DNA from: Raphanus sativus | Taxonomy: Eukaryota; Streptophyta; Magnoliopsida; Brassicales; Brassicaceae | Direction: 5' to 3' | DNA: 64,000 bases | NCBI RefSeq assembly: GCF_000801105.2 | Contig: NC_079513.1 | Location: forward strand, 27,697,640-27,761,639 | Shown: one piece after another, positions 23,879 through 35,112 of the stretch | Numbering within the stretch: the first letter of the stretch is position 1 | Layout: every line of letters starts with the position of its first letter | Position numbers and translations under genes: made by a program | The notes under the pieces: generated by a model | Seen by the model: only the letters and a program-made list of their open reading frames with translations | What the model was told of the DNA's origin: nothing | Database searches by the model: none

Positions 23879-26424
23879 ATGCCTTCGGTGGGGATGAGAC
23901 GCAGCACCACAAGGATCTTCGGGGTGGTTAAAGCCGCGGACGGAGGAGCTCGGGTCCTCCGCTCGGGTCGCCGGATATGGCCCAACGTCGACGAGCCCAC
24001 CAGGTTCAAGCGAGCCCACGACGACGCTGTGGATCCGGATTGGAGTTGCAAAGGGAACAAACTCTCCGCGGAGAAACAACAGCAAGACGACAAAAAAGGA
24101 GGAGACTTACCTCCCGTCGCGAAACGGAGGAGAGTGAGAACAGAAGCGAAGAGTGTGGATACTAAGTTTGGGATTGTGTATAATAGGAAAAGGAAGAGAC
24201 TTTCTGATCAGTCTAGTGGTGGTTGTGGTGGTGGTTCAGACCTCGAGACAAGATTCTCGGACCATGTCTCTCCCGTGATGGCTCTTACAGTAGATTGGTC
24301 TTGTGAGGATTGCTGGTTGTCGACTGTGTTCGGTTTGGTGATGAGGTACTCGAGGAGGGGACAGCTGAGTCTGCGTTCGCTCGCTTCTTTCTTCTTGTCT
24401 CAACCTATCAACGACCTCTTTGCAGTTCATGGCGTGAGGTTTCTTGAGGTAAGTGAATAATTAGTGGTTCTTGTAGTATGTAGGTAGTAGTGATGATATA
24501 AAGTTAGCATCTTTAATGTTTCAGGAGGCTCCTTCCCTTAGCTCAAATGGTGTATGCAAGTTCTTTGGGGACATGGATCGTCTTCCTCTTTTGTCAGTTG
24601 ATTTTTCTGCCGTTCCTCGTTGTTTCATGGATATGCATTTGACTCTGTTTCTCAGAGCGGCGACACGCTCCTTTGCATTCGTTAAGAGGTCTCTGTGTTT
24701 GCTTAACAGTCCAGTAGTTGAGGAATCTGATTCAGAGTCTGAGTTAGTTTCATCTCCACCTTGTGTTCGGAGGAACAACGGAGTGTCAGTGAGAGCCTCT
24801 AATGCTCAGTATAGAGGCAATTTAGGGTTTCATAGTGTACAGAAGAGGAGAAGATCTTTAAGGAGGAGGAGAGCAAGAAACCTTTCGCATAGTGGACACA
24901 ACAAGTCTGTTTCTGAACTATCATGGAGAAACAGGACATCAGCAGCAGCAGCAGCAGCAACAGTATCTTCGAGAAGGCTTAGAAGCAGCTCGGTGCTAAA
25001 CAACTCGTCTCCGGGTGCTACTGAGACTAGCGTCGTTCCAAAACCGTTGACAAAAGAGGAGCTTGATTCTCTGTTTTGTTCTGTGAATATTTTGGTTTTG
25101 GATTCAGACAGATGCACCAGAGAAGAAGGTTTTAGCGCCAGGTTGGAGTTTGTTTCTTCGAAGGAGTGGTTCGTTGTAATCAAGAAAGATGGGGTGATCA
25201 GATACAGAATCAAGGCGAGAAAGACTATGAGACCTTGCTCGTGCAACCGGTTCACCCATTCTATAGTGTGGGTAGGGGACAACGGTTGGAAGCTTGAGTT
25301 CTGCGACAGACAAGATTGGCTCGGTTTCAAAGAGATTTATAAAGAGTGCTACGAGAGGAATGTGTTGGAACAGAACGCGAGAGTCATTCCTATACCTGGG
25401 GTAAGAGAAGTGTGTGGTTATGCAGATGATCTTGCCTCATTCTCTATGCCGGTTCCGTATATCTCTGTGAAAGGAGATGAGGTTTCAAGGGCCATGGCTC
25501 GAACCAGCGCCCTCTATGACATGGATTCGGAAGATGAAGTGTGGATGGAGAGGCAACAGCTTGAGCAGGATGCTTTTGAGCTGATGATTGATGGGTTTGA
25601 AAAGTACTACTTCCATAACCCTGCCGATGATCTCTTGGATGAGAAAGCAGCCAGTGTATCTAGTCTTTCGTATCTGGGTAGGCAAGATGTGGTTGTTGAA
25701 GCAGTATATGATTATTGGGCGAGAAAAAGGAAGCAGAGAAAAGCACCACTCCTCAGAGTTTTCCAGGTACTAACAGTCATGTTCTTGTTTTTTTACTTAG
25801 GCCTATGTTTCTTTATTGTAACAAACTGTTGTTTTTGTTGTATTTAAACAGGTTCATCAAGCTAAGAAAACTCCACTGTTTTTCAAACCTGTGTTTCGTA
25901 AGAGAAGATCTTTCAAAAGACAGGGGAGCCAACTCCATGGAAAATCCAAACAGTCAAGTCTCGGTATGTTTCCTTAATACATTATGAATCAGAGTATTTA
26001 AGTAGATCATATATGTTTTGTCATGGCTTGTGGTGGATAGTGTTGGTTTTGCTGAGTACTTAAAATGATTAGTAGTATACACACTTGAGAGTTAGACTGT
26101 TATGGAACAACCTTGTTAAGAACAATCAAGTAGAGAATAGAGAAGATCTGAATTTTTGTGGACCGTTTAACTTGGACAGTGTCTGTAAAGGCGGCTAAAC
26201 AAGAAGCTTGGGAGGAACAAAACGTTTTTCTTAGAGTGAAAGAAGCCAAGGCCTTGGCTGATACATCCATGGAGATTGCCATGTCCAAAAGAAGAAGAGC
26301 TCAAGTTCTTGCAGAGAATGCAGATTTGGCTGTTTACAAAGCCATGGTGGCTCGTAGGATTGCACAAGCCATGAAAGTAGCTGGATCGAGCGGCGAGGTG
26401 GCCGCATCCCTTTTCTTGAACTGA
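23879..26424 (+). CDS. Enhancer of polycomb-like protein (AT5G04670-like)
   Basis: Four exons, 23879-24448, 24525-25766, 25852-25963 and 26180-26424, join in frame to 722 residues. The start MPSVGMRRSTTRIFGVVKAA and the next RVLRSGRRIWP are the conserved opening of plant EPL1 homologues. A basic stretch (KRRRVRTEA, YNRKRKRL) suggests nuclear import. The EPcA-like core is around residues 480-560, with RVIPIPGVREVCGYADDLAS and the acidic YDMDSEDEVWMERQ motif. The C-terminus is an alanine/lysine-rich helix (EAKALADTSMEIAMSKRRRA). By homology it is the scaffold of the NuA4 histone H4/H2A acetyltransferase complex. A short polyalanine run coded by GCA/GCAG repeats lies at about 24942-24961. Exon 4 uses the acceptor GGACAG|TG; the frame is open through all junctions. 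Confidence 0.92.
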
Positions 26425-26752
26425 TAATATTTTGGTAATGACAGAAAAATTTACAAGCTTTAATTAAAAGCTTGCTTCTTTTTGAAGCATAACAGTCTCT
26501 GTAGCTTCTAATTATGTGTTGTATATAGTAGTTCCTCTACGCTAGAGATTGTAAATGGGTTTTAGAATTTTCCTTTTTTTAAAGGTTTTTTTGTGTTATA
26601 TATAACTAATATTAATTCACCTTTTACAGCATAAGTTTTTTATTTAAATTTATTTAACGGAAGCTTCTAGGATTACTGGAAAATTAGAATGCTTAATTTT
26701 TAATTTAAAGATAAAAACTAAAATACTTAAAAGTAGATATTTTAAAAATATA

Positions 26753-28264
26753 TCAAACCCTTGGTTTAACCTTGGCTCTCAAGGGATTCTTCATAACCAC
26801 CGCGAACTCCGTTTTACCGGCGAAATCAATCTCGCTTCCGGGCGGATAAGCGGTCCACTCAAACTCTTGGACCATCCTCGCAAGCATGAGGTGCACGTGT
26901 ACGGTCGCCATTCCAAGCCCGGGACAGATCCGACGGCCAACACCAAACGGAATCATCTTCACTCCACTAATCCCGGTTATGTCAGCATCTTCCTTACCCG
27001 ATATAAACCGGTCCGGATCGAACTTCTTAGGATTAGACCAGATCCTCGGGTCCTCGCTTATACCGGGGATATAAACCTCGACGTTGACGCCCGCGGGAAC
27101 GTCGTAACCCCCGAGCGACGTCGTTTCCATGACGGCGTGCGTCAGCGAAAAATAAGTCGGAGGATGTTTCCGGAGAAGCTCTTTAACGAACGCTTGCAAA
27201 AAGACCATTCTGTCCACGTCACTCTCCTCGATCCGACGATCCTCAGCCGTCGATTTAATCTCATCGTAGAGCCGAGATTGAATCTCCGGATTCGCTATCA
27301 GCTGAGCGATCCCCCATTCGATCGCCGTCCCCGTCGTGTCCGTACCTCCGTTGAGAAACTCCGAGCAGAGAGTCACGATCTCCTCGTCGGACGGCGCCGT
27401 TTCGCGTCCCTCTACTTTCAAATCGAAGAGCGTGTCGAGGTAGGAGAAAGACGGCGCCGTTTGATTCCGAATCGCTCTCCTTCGTCTCTCGATGAGACTC
27501 ACGACTAAATCGACCTGTTCGCGGCGGACTTCGAGAGCTCGCTTCCTCTGTTTCGAGAAGAAGGGAGCGAGGATCGGGAGGTAATCGTCGATCCGCGGAT
27601 CCACCGTCATCAGCACCGTCTTCATCATCTCGTCCATCTTCTCGATCGACTCCTCGTCCATCGCGATTCCGAAACACATCTCCAGCAGGATGCAAAACGC
27701 GGCGAATCTCGCGTTTCGAAGCACCCAGACTAAACCGTCGTGATCTCTACCTTCCGATCTGATCCTCTCGATGAGTTTATCCATCGCGGATCGTCTCACG
27801 GATCCGAACTCCTTGAGCCGGGCGGAGGAGAGCATGTTCTGGACCATGTTCCTCCTCAGGGACCTCCACACGGGGCCGTACTTCGCCGCGTTGACGGTGA
27901 ACTTGTCGCAGCTGAAGATCGTTCGGGTCGGGTTCTCGGCGGGTCGGGTGGCGAAGAGAGCTCCGCGCTGGATCAGAGCCTCGTGGACTAGCGCGGCGTC
28001 GGAGAGGATGATCATCGTACGAGTACCCATCCTTACTGTGAAGATCGGGCCGTAGGCTTTCTTGAGCTCCTCTGCGTATTCGAAAAACTGTTTCCCCGAG
28101 CGCGCGAACTGGAATAGGTTACCGACTACCGGCCAACCCGGTGGACCTGGAGGAAGGTTTAAACGTTTCTTTGTCTTTGAACTCCATCGAGTGAAGGTGA
28201 AAATTAAACCGGTGATGATAATCACAAGCAATGTGAAATCAAGAGGAAAAGAGAAGAGATGCAT
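26753..28264 (-). CDS. CYP77A4: Cytochrome P450 CYP77A4
   Basis: This is an intronless 503-codon frame. The N-terminus has a membrane anchor (about residues 8-25) followed by the proline hinge NLPPGPPGWPVVGN (37-49). The oxygen-binding helix I motif is GGTDTTGTA, the ExxR motif is ELLR, the PERF-type motif is FDPDRF, and the heme loop PFGVGRRICPG starts at 439 with the ligand cysteine at 447. All catalytic motifs are intact. CYP77A enzymes are endoplasmic-reticulum monooxygenases of fatty acids; CYP77A4 epoxidises and hydroxylates C18 acids and has a role in cutin-type lipid metabolism and embryo patterning. Its place next to the EPL gene is the same as in Arabidopsis (AT5G04660). The upstream region (28430-28520) has several TTGAC/GTCAA W-box cores. 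Confidence 0.95.
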   Translation of the reverse strand: MHLFSFPLDFTLLVIIITGLIFTFTRWSSKTKKRLNLPPGPPGWPVVGNLFQFARSGKQFFEYAEELKKAYGPIFTVRMGTRTMIILSDAALVHEALIQRGALFATRPAENPTRTIFSCDKFTVNAAKYGPVWRSLRRNMVQNMLSSARLKEFGSVRRSAMDKLIERIRSEGRDHDGLVWVLRNARFAAFCILLEMCFGIAMDEESIEKMDEMMKTVLMTVDPRIDDYLPILAPFFSKQRKRALEVRREQVDLVVSLIERRRRAIRNQTAPSFSYLDTLFDLKVEGRETAPSDEEIVTLCSEFLNGGTDTTGTAIEWGIAQLIANPEIQSRLYDEIKSTAEDRRIEESDVDRMVFLQAFVKELLRKHPPTYFSLTHAVMETTSLGGYDVPAGVNVEVYIPGISEDPRIWSNPKKFDPDRFISGKEDADITGISGVKMIPFGVGRRICPGLGMATVHVHLMLARMVQEFEWTAYPPGSEIDFAGKTEFAVVMKNPLRAKVKPRV

Positions 28265-28699
28265 CTTGAATCACTGCATGCAAAAACGTTTCCTTATGCG
28301 TGAAGTGGAGAAGAGAAGGTGATGATGATATTTATAGAAACAGAGTAATGCATGCAGAAATAAAGTACGTGGTAAAAATATAAAAATTAAAATAAAATTT
28401 AATGGTGTTTGTACAGTTTGGTCAACTACATTCTTTATCACTGCTACTCCATAGTCAAACATACTGTGGACTCTGGACTGTGTCTGCTCACTAAAACAAG
28501 GCATGTTGATTGGTCTTAAAACATATACATAGACCGATTGTTGCGACCAAACCCATGTGCTGAACGTAGTAATTAGATGAAAGCTTAAAACAGGATTATG
28601 ATGTTGTGAGTGTTGTCCCGAATTTTTAAGAGATGCTGGTAAAAGTAGATAAGTTACGGACTAATATAGGATGGTGTATTTGTATATTGGACCACCTGA

Positions 28700-28760
28700 T
28701 GAACATATATATATATATATATTTTTTTTTTCTTTTTTTGATCAAATATGAACATATATA
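28700..28760. repeat. TA-rich microsatellite and poly(T)
   Basis: Two short blocks of CATATATATATAT flank a run of T. No coding potential is present. It lies in the gene-poor region upstream of CYP77A4. Confidence 0.6.
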
Positions 28761-29306
28761 TATCCGTGAAAATTAGCTGTGATTGTAAGAGTGAAAAAGA
28801 TAATAATTTTTGAACTTATTGCGTTCAACTGCTCATTTAATAGTATTTGTAACCTGGGAAATATAAATGTCTCTGCAGGAAGCCATTATTCACTTTCCAA
28901 TGTTGGTAGACCCCAAGACAATAAATAGGCTGCTATCTGTAACAAGCTAAATAGAATTTCAACACCCTTCATTGTATATGCTTCAAAGAAACTCGAATAA
29001 AAACGTGTTTGACTTGTTGTAAATTCAATTTACTTGTCAGAAGTTTCATCTGTATCAAAATGGACACGCGAGTAGTTGATTGACCCATTAACAAATGTAT
29101 ATATTTTCACCCATGAAAGTAATCACAAAGAAGACTCTCTTGATAAAGACTGATTTTAGTAGTTAACAAAAAGCCAGTTACTAATGAAAGATTATTTGTA
29201 ATACTCATTGATTATAAGATTCATTTCTGGTTGGATGCTAAAATGCTATACAGATAACCATGAAGTTTATAAAATACAACAAAACTTAAAAAGAAGAAAT
29301 AGCAAA

Positions 29307-29686
29307 CTCTGGTTGGTACTGCCAGTGAGGCGTTGTTGAACGGGTTTGAGGTTCCATGATGTATTTCTTTTGAATGGTGTTGATAATCGGGTCTTTCAGA
29401 GGTTATAGGTCTATCCACAGTACTTCAAAGTTTGGGTTGCCTTTCTCTCTAGGAACTCGCGGCAACCCGTGTCTTAGTCTGCTCACACCTCTTATTTGGA
29501 CCATCGACGTTGCATTAACTCTGGATCATCTCTGGCACTTTTTTTTGGTGTTAGAATTACATCTTTTTAGGTGCTTTGTTTAGCATAGTTTAGATTATCA
29601 TTTCTGCAAGTCTTGATAGTAGTTCTCTTCGTGTTTATGTAAAAAAGTTTGACATTGATGAATTTTAGCATTTACCAAAAAAAAAA
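29307..29686 (+). mobile_element. 5'-truncated LINE 3' end with poly(A) and TSD
   Basis: The 16-mer AAGAAGAAATAGCAAA occurs at 29291-29306 and again at 29687-29702. The second copy directly follows a poly(A) run (after TTTACC, from about 29677). This is the expected footprint of a non-LTR element inserted on the plus strand. Only about 380 bp remain, so the coding part is gone; the insert is a 3'-terminal fragment. The 69-codon frame at 29374-29583 within it is incidental. Confidence 0.78.
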
Positions 29687-30394
29687 AAGAAGAAATAGCA
29701 AAGATGAATTCTTCACATGTGATTTTTTAATTTTTTTGAAACACAGTGTGTATATTACTAACGTATATGAAGCTGTGAATATGTGTATCTTTTGGTTCTA
29801 AAAATATGTGGATTTGCTTACAAGCTCGGGGCATTGATATTCTATGTACCAGCGGCATCGATTCTCTTCTCCTTTTCTGATCCCGTCTCACTACCTTGTT
29901 CAACATTTTTCTATGCTCTTCTAGTGTTATTTCCTGTATATGTGATTAACTTTTAAGGGTTTATCAGAGACTTGTGTAAAAAAAGTAAACGTTTGTGACT
30001 TGAACAGCGTTTTGACAAAACGTTTAGCTTAATGATAGTTTAGTACTAACGACAAGTTACTTACCGCGTGATATTTGATTAATGATTGCGACGGAGCTCT
30101 ATTCCTAACGCTAATAGTTTCACTTTGGTCCCTCATCTTTCCCGATAATTCTATTATACACAAATGAACTAGTAGTGTCTTGTCTTTTGCACCTTTATCT
30201 TATAGAAATCCTTTTTGACTCCCACATGTTTAGCTTTGTATACATGTAGGCCCAAAAAAAGCAAGATATATGTCACAACTCACAAGTCACGAATGTTATG
30301 AATCATTGTTTCCGTCTGAACCAGTCACAAATGATTACTATGATATTTTTTTGACTATAAATCTAAATTTTGATTACTATGTCAACATTGTAGT

Positions 30395-31270
30395 CAGGAC
30401 CGACCCAGAAGGGAAGCCACCCAAGCCATTGATTAGGACATCCAATTTAAAGGGGCATATTTTCTATAAATTTTTGTTACTATATAGATAAAAATAATCT
30501 TATAAGATTTTTTAATTGACACTATATTTATTGGACATTTTTACTTATGATATTTTGAAGGCATAATTCAAATACTGAAAAATTCTTTAAAATGATATTC
30601 ATTCGAACATAAATAGTGGTATTTTACTTATGGAATTAATATTCTACAAGAATCAATGTCACAATTTTTTGTTAAAGAATGATTGTTATATGACAATATA
30701 AATTATTTAGTGGGCATTTTTACTTATGATATTTTGAAGGCATTTTTATTTATGATATTTTGAAGGTATAATTCAAATACTGAAAATTTCTTTAAAGTGA
30801 TATTCATTCGAACATAACTAGTGGTATTTTATTTATGGAATTATTATTCTACAAGAATCAATGTCAAAATAGATTAGATCGCCTACTATAATATTTGTTT
30901 TAGAATGATTGTTATATGAAAATATAAATTATTTAGTGTGCATTTTAGAATATAAGAATATCAATCATCACATATAAAAAAAATTAAAAGGTAAAAATAG
31001 TTATTAGTAGTACAACATGTTATTTAAGAGATTACCTAAATTGATTTTGTTATCGATCAAAATTGTTATAAGAATTGACTATATTTATTTAATGAATGCT
31101 TTTACATGAAAAAATGCAAAAAAGTATATTTTAATGTTTTATATTTACTGTTTTAGTTCAAAATTTTAAATTATTTTTATATTAATTTTTTTTATAATTT
31201 CAATACAAAATATTAAAAGACATAGTTTTAAAATTGGATTAGGGCATTGTTAAACGTTAGACCGGCACTG
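30395..31270. mobile_element. Non-autonomous hAT transposon, 876 bp, with perfect 8-bp TSD
   Basis: The left end reads CAGGACCGACCC and the inverted right end CAGTGCCGGTCT; both fit the CAGGGCCGG-type ends of plant hAT elements. The flanking octamer ATTGTAGT is identical on both sides (30387-30394 and 31271-31278). The interior is strongly AT-rich and has no transposase frame. It holds an imperfect internal duplication of about 190-220 bp (roughly 30535-30715 against 30715-30950). Confidence 0.85.
30535..30950. repeat. Imperfect tandem duplication inside the hAT element
   Basis: The block containing TTACTTATGATATTTTGAAG, GATATTCATTCGAACATAA, TCTACAAGAATCAATGTCA and ATATAAATTATTTAGTG appears twice in the same order. 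Copies start at about 30541 and 30720. The second copy begins with an extra 25-30 bp partial repeat of TTTATGATATTTTGAAGG and carries about 25 bp of added sequence before its end. Confidence 0.85.
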
Positions 31271-32358
31271 ATTGTAGTGATAGAAACACGATTTTCTTTT
31301 GGCTAAAGTAATGATTCTGTGAAAAAAATAGCTAATAATCTCCTTTATTTTACTTCTCAAAACGAATGTTTGCATCATTTGTTTTTATAGTTTTCTGGTT
31401 ATTTCTGTAGACATTTTACAAGTTTATAATTAAAATGTACATGAATTTTGAGTTCAAGAACCAAAATAAACATGTTTTCCTGATAAAGTTGTTAATTTTA
31501 GTCATTCATTAGTAAAATTAACTGCAAACGTGGCATTTTTATTTTTGGTTCTCACTCACGCATATAATAGGAAAGGTGCATGCTCCAACAAGTAAACAAA
31601 TCACTCAACACCTTCCAAATAAATACCTAATTGGGAAATAAATCGCTTTCACATTCACAAATTCAACATCAACCAAACTAGTTTGGTTAAAATCCATCAC
31701 CAACGTGTTTCTTCAATGTTTTAACGTATTTACAAATCCACATATATTTGAAAAACGTTAAAGCCTTCGATACGATTGAACAAAAAATACAAAATCTTCA
31801 AAAACTATTAACCATTTGAAAGTATTTGGGTTCCGATTCGAAGCAAAAAAGAAACTACTTAGCTCAATTGACTGTCATTTTCATAATAGAAGTTTTTAGG
31901 CAAATACGTGAATATGTATAATTAAAAGCACTAAAAACGAAAAGAAAATAAAAGGGAAAATATAGGATTCGCGTTCACACGAACCAGACTCGCTCATCAC
32001 TCTCTCTCTCCCCACAATTTGCTGCTTTAACTGCTCTCTCTCTCCATGTGGGGATGATGTGGCATTACTCATCTCCCTCGCCTCTCTCTGATTCACATCT
32101 TCTCCTCGAATGATCGGTAAGCTTCTTCTTCCCTCACTGTATCATTCTCACGCGCTTCCTCGATTTGGTAGTTGTTAGAATCTGCGATTCTCCGTAAATC
32201 TGAGCTCCGTAGCTAGATTTCCCCTCAAATCCGATCCGTATCGCTCGTGTAATAGCTCACAGGATATGAGTCCAGCTCGAGATTTTCAGATTCGGATTTG
32301 AAATCGAATCGTGTTCATGTGTGTTTGATTGTATTAGGTTAAAAGAGAGGAGGAGGAT

Positions 32359-34179
32359 ATGGTTTCAGAGACTTGGTTTCGCAATCTGCTGAGATTCCCA
32401 AAGAAACACGATCAAGCTCACAAAGATAAAGCCGTGCTCGGAGTATTAGCCTTCGAGGTCGCGAGTTTACTCTCCAAACTCGTCCACTTATGGCAGTCTC
32501 TCAGCGACAAGAACATCACACGGCTCAGAGACGAGATAACACGCTCCACGGGTGTAAAGAAGCTTGTTTCGGAGGACGATGACTTCGTGGTGAGGCTGAT
32601 ACGCGACGAGATGATGGAGAATATCGAGAGCGTGGCAAAAGCCGTGGCTAGGCTCGCGAGAAGATGTAATGATCCAAAGCTGAGGAGCTTTGAGAGCTGT
32701 TTCTGTGAGATGATGATGAAGACGACGGGGGGAGGCGATCCTTACGGGTGGCGTTTCGGGTGGAAGAAGATGGATGGGAAGGTTAAGAAGATGGAGCGTT
32801 TCATCTCGGCTAATGCGAGTCTTTACCAGGAGACTGAGATTCTTGCGGATCTTGAACAGACGGTTAAGAGGATGATGGTGAGTAGTGAATCCGCGACGGA
32901 TAGTGTTTTGGAGTATAAGAAGAAAGTCACGTGGAAAAGGCATGAGGTGAAGAATCTGAGGGATGCGTCTCTTTGGAACCGGACTTATGACTATACGGTT
33001 CTTCTCTTGGTTAGATCGGTTTTCACCGTCTTGACTAGGACTAAGCATGTTTTTGGTATTAGCTACAGAGGAGTGGAGGCTAGCGATGATGTTAGCTCTG
33101 TGGATTCTGATTTCATAGGCCGCAGCCAATCGGTTTCTACTGTTTTGACGCATTTGTCTCATCAGTCCGAGAGTGTTGGTCCTCCTAGATTTGCTTCTGG
33201 TCCCCTTGGGAGATTCACCGGTCCAGCATCGGGTTCGGTTCCTACAAGGTCCGCGAAGATGAGTGATTTCCTTTCGGATTCTCTCAGCAGCACACAATCA
33301 CCTATGTCAGGTCCTCTTGTTGCAGAAAAGAACAAACGTTTCAAGTTTTACTCGGGTCCTCTGGGAAAGATCACTTCCTCCAAATCAGGACCGCTTGTTG
33401 GAATGGGGAAACACAACAAGAAGATGGGACAGACTCCTGAAAGGTCTTCAGTTTCCTCAGCTAAAAAGCAAATGAAATCAAACCGGTTAACACAGGTTGG
33501 CCCGTTTAAAGGCTGCATGGTGTCTCAAGATGGTATTACTCCACTCAGCGGTAGGACACGGAATGGAGCTAGGAGTAGTAGTAGCAACGCGGAGCATCAT
33601 GTTCCTAAGTCAGTACACGTTGAGAACTCGGCGTTTCCTTCCCGACCCAAGTTGTCAGATGCTGCTCCTAATACCCTTGGTGCAGCTTGCTTAGCGTTAC
33701 ACTATGCTAACGTCATCATCGTGATAGAGAGATTTGTTGCATCTCCTCACTTGATAGGGGATGATGCGAGAGACGATCTTTACAGCATGTTACCGGCGAG
33801 CGTGAGAACCTCGCTGAGAGAAAGGCTAAAGCCTTACTCGAAAAACCTGAGTTCTTCCACGGTTTATGATCCAGGACTAGCGAAAGAATGGACAGACGCA
33901 ATGGCGGGTATCTTGGAATGGTTGGGTCCGTTAGCTCACAACATGATAAAATGGCAATCCGAGAGGAGTTACGAGCACCAAAGCTTGGTTTCGAGGACGC
34001 ACATAGTTCTTGCACAAACCCTTTTCTTTGCAAACCAGCAGAAGACAGAAGCCATCATCACGGAGCTTCTTGTTGGGCTCAACTATGTCTGGAGATTTGG
34101 CAGAGAACTTAACGCCAAGGCTCTTCAAGAGTGTACCCGTGATATAACCCTTGAGAAATGCTTGGACACAGATAACTAG
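32359..34179 (+). CDS. DUF3475/DUF668 protein, PSI-like (AT5G04550-like)
   Basis: A single-exon frame of 606 residues begins MVSETWFRNLLRFPKKHDQA. The DUF3475 region is near 26-85 (VLGVLAFEVASLLSKLVHLW). The DUF668 region is near 435-530 (CLALHYANVIIVIERFVASP, RTSLRERLKPYSK). Plants keep these two domains together in the PSK SIMULATOR (PSI) family, which promotes vegetative growth downstream of phytosulfokine. The middle (about 250-420) is a low-complexity serine/glycine/proline linker with repeated SGPL(G) motifs. A 5'-UTR intron is probable: donor G|GTAAGC near 32119 and acceptor TATTAG near 32339, just before the ATG. The molecular activity is unknown. Start choice is clear because the preceding leader is not open. 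Confidence 0.92.
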   Translation: MVSETWFRNLLRFPKKHDQAHKDKAVLGVLAFEVASLLSKLVHLWQSLSDKNITRLRDEITRSTGVKKLVSEDDDFVVRLIRDEMMENIESVAKAVARLARRCNDPKLRSFESCFCEMMMKTTGGGDPYGWRFGWKKMDGKVKKMERFISANASLYQETEILADLEQTVKRMMVSSESATDSVLEYKKKVTWKRHEVKNLRDASLWNRTYDYTVLLLVRSVFTVLTRTKHVFGISYRGVEASDDVSSVDSDFIGRSQSVSTVLTHLSHQSESVGPPRFASGPLGRFTGPASGSVPTRSAKMSDFLSDSLSSTQSPMSGPLVAEKNKRFKFYSGPLGKITSSKSGPLVGMGKHNKKMGQTPERSSVSSAKKQMKSNRLTQVGPFKGCMVSQDGITPLSGRTRNGARSSSSNAEHHVPKSVHVENSAFPSRPKLSDAAPNTLGAACLALHYANVIIVIERFVASPHLIGDDARDDLYSMLPASVRTSLRERLKPYSKNLSSSTVYDPGLAKEWTDAMAGILEWLGPLAHNMIKWQSERSYEHQSLVSRTHIVLAQTLFFANQQKTEAIITELLVGLNYVWRFGRELNAKALQECTRDITLEKCLDTDN

Positions 34180-35112
34180 CGAAGCTCTCCAAGACTACAT
34201 GTTTACTACCTCTTTGACCCAAACCGGCATTGGAACTCACCCCCGGGGAAACCAAACCGTGGGCAAGCCCAGTTGTCCAATGCAGCTTGAACCAAACCAG
34301 AGGACAAAAAGCTGTTACATTGCTCGATTACCACGAGAGAGGTATTATGATCTGCACACGTCTCTTTATTATCTTATCCCCTTTAGTACTCTGCTTCGTG
34401 GATTGCAAATTGTGACTTGTTTGTAGTAGGATGATGATGCATTTGTATATTGTTCAATGATTTTATTGTGGTTGAGATACATTCTACTGCATATATGTAT
34501 GTGCCATTGTTGTTTATGTAGGTGATACAGAAGAATTCTTGATTTCAAATTTTATGTTTGGTGTTTCTCTTCTCTTTCTGTCACATTTTATTCGTATGTG
34601 ATGTGTTTGACAAGTTCTGGAACCAAAGTTCTTAGATGTATAAGTTGATTGTATTCTACATGCAGAAAGTTGCGAGTTTACAAGTTTTGTGAATGCATAA
34701 TATGTAATTGCATAGTTGGCCATCTGGAGATTAATGCTATTAGTATCTACAAATATTTGTTTGTGCTAACTTTAGATGATCATAAATATACAATGGGTCA
34801 TCATCATACAAATATAAGTATGCTTGACAAAATAATAGTGCTAGTAGTTAATTATCTGGTCTAATCCGACAAAACAATGAAACATTATTACAGTAATCTG
34901 CTCTTTGGTCGCTGTACTTAACTTTGACTTTATAGAAAACCAAACAAACTCACGCGCTTAGAATATACGTGTTTTAAAGGCCGTGTAATCCACTCTCTGC
35001 GTTCGCGTGTGGGATTTTGTTTAAACATATAAGAATTTAATTAAATCACGTGCCGGCCATCTCAACACCGCCGGCAAAACCAACGAGGAGAGAGAGAGAG
35101 AGAAGAGAGAGA
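34180..35112. other. Intergenic: DUF668 3' end and DUF455 promoter
   Basis: No gene is visible. A G-box TCACGTG stands at about 35046-35052, and a GA-rich (GAGA) leader lies at about 35087-35111 immediately before the DUF455 start codon. Both are plausible regulatory elements of the DUF455 gene. Confidence 0.5.

Noticed and set aside
26867..27508. 213-codon plus-strand frame opposite CYP77A4
   Set aside because: It is antisense to an intact P450 with all catalytic motifs and has no domain of its own.
30535..30950. Regular repeats that could suggest a CRISPR-like or satellite array
   Set aside because: There are only two long imperfect copies inside a delimited transposon in a plant genome.
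32488..33297. 269-codon minus-strand frame opposite the DUF668 gene
   Set aside because: It is a shadow of the intact sense frame and has no recognisable domain.
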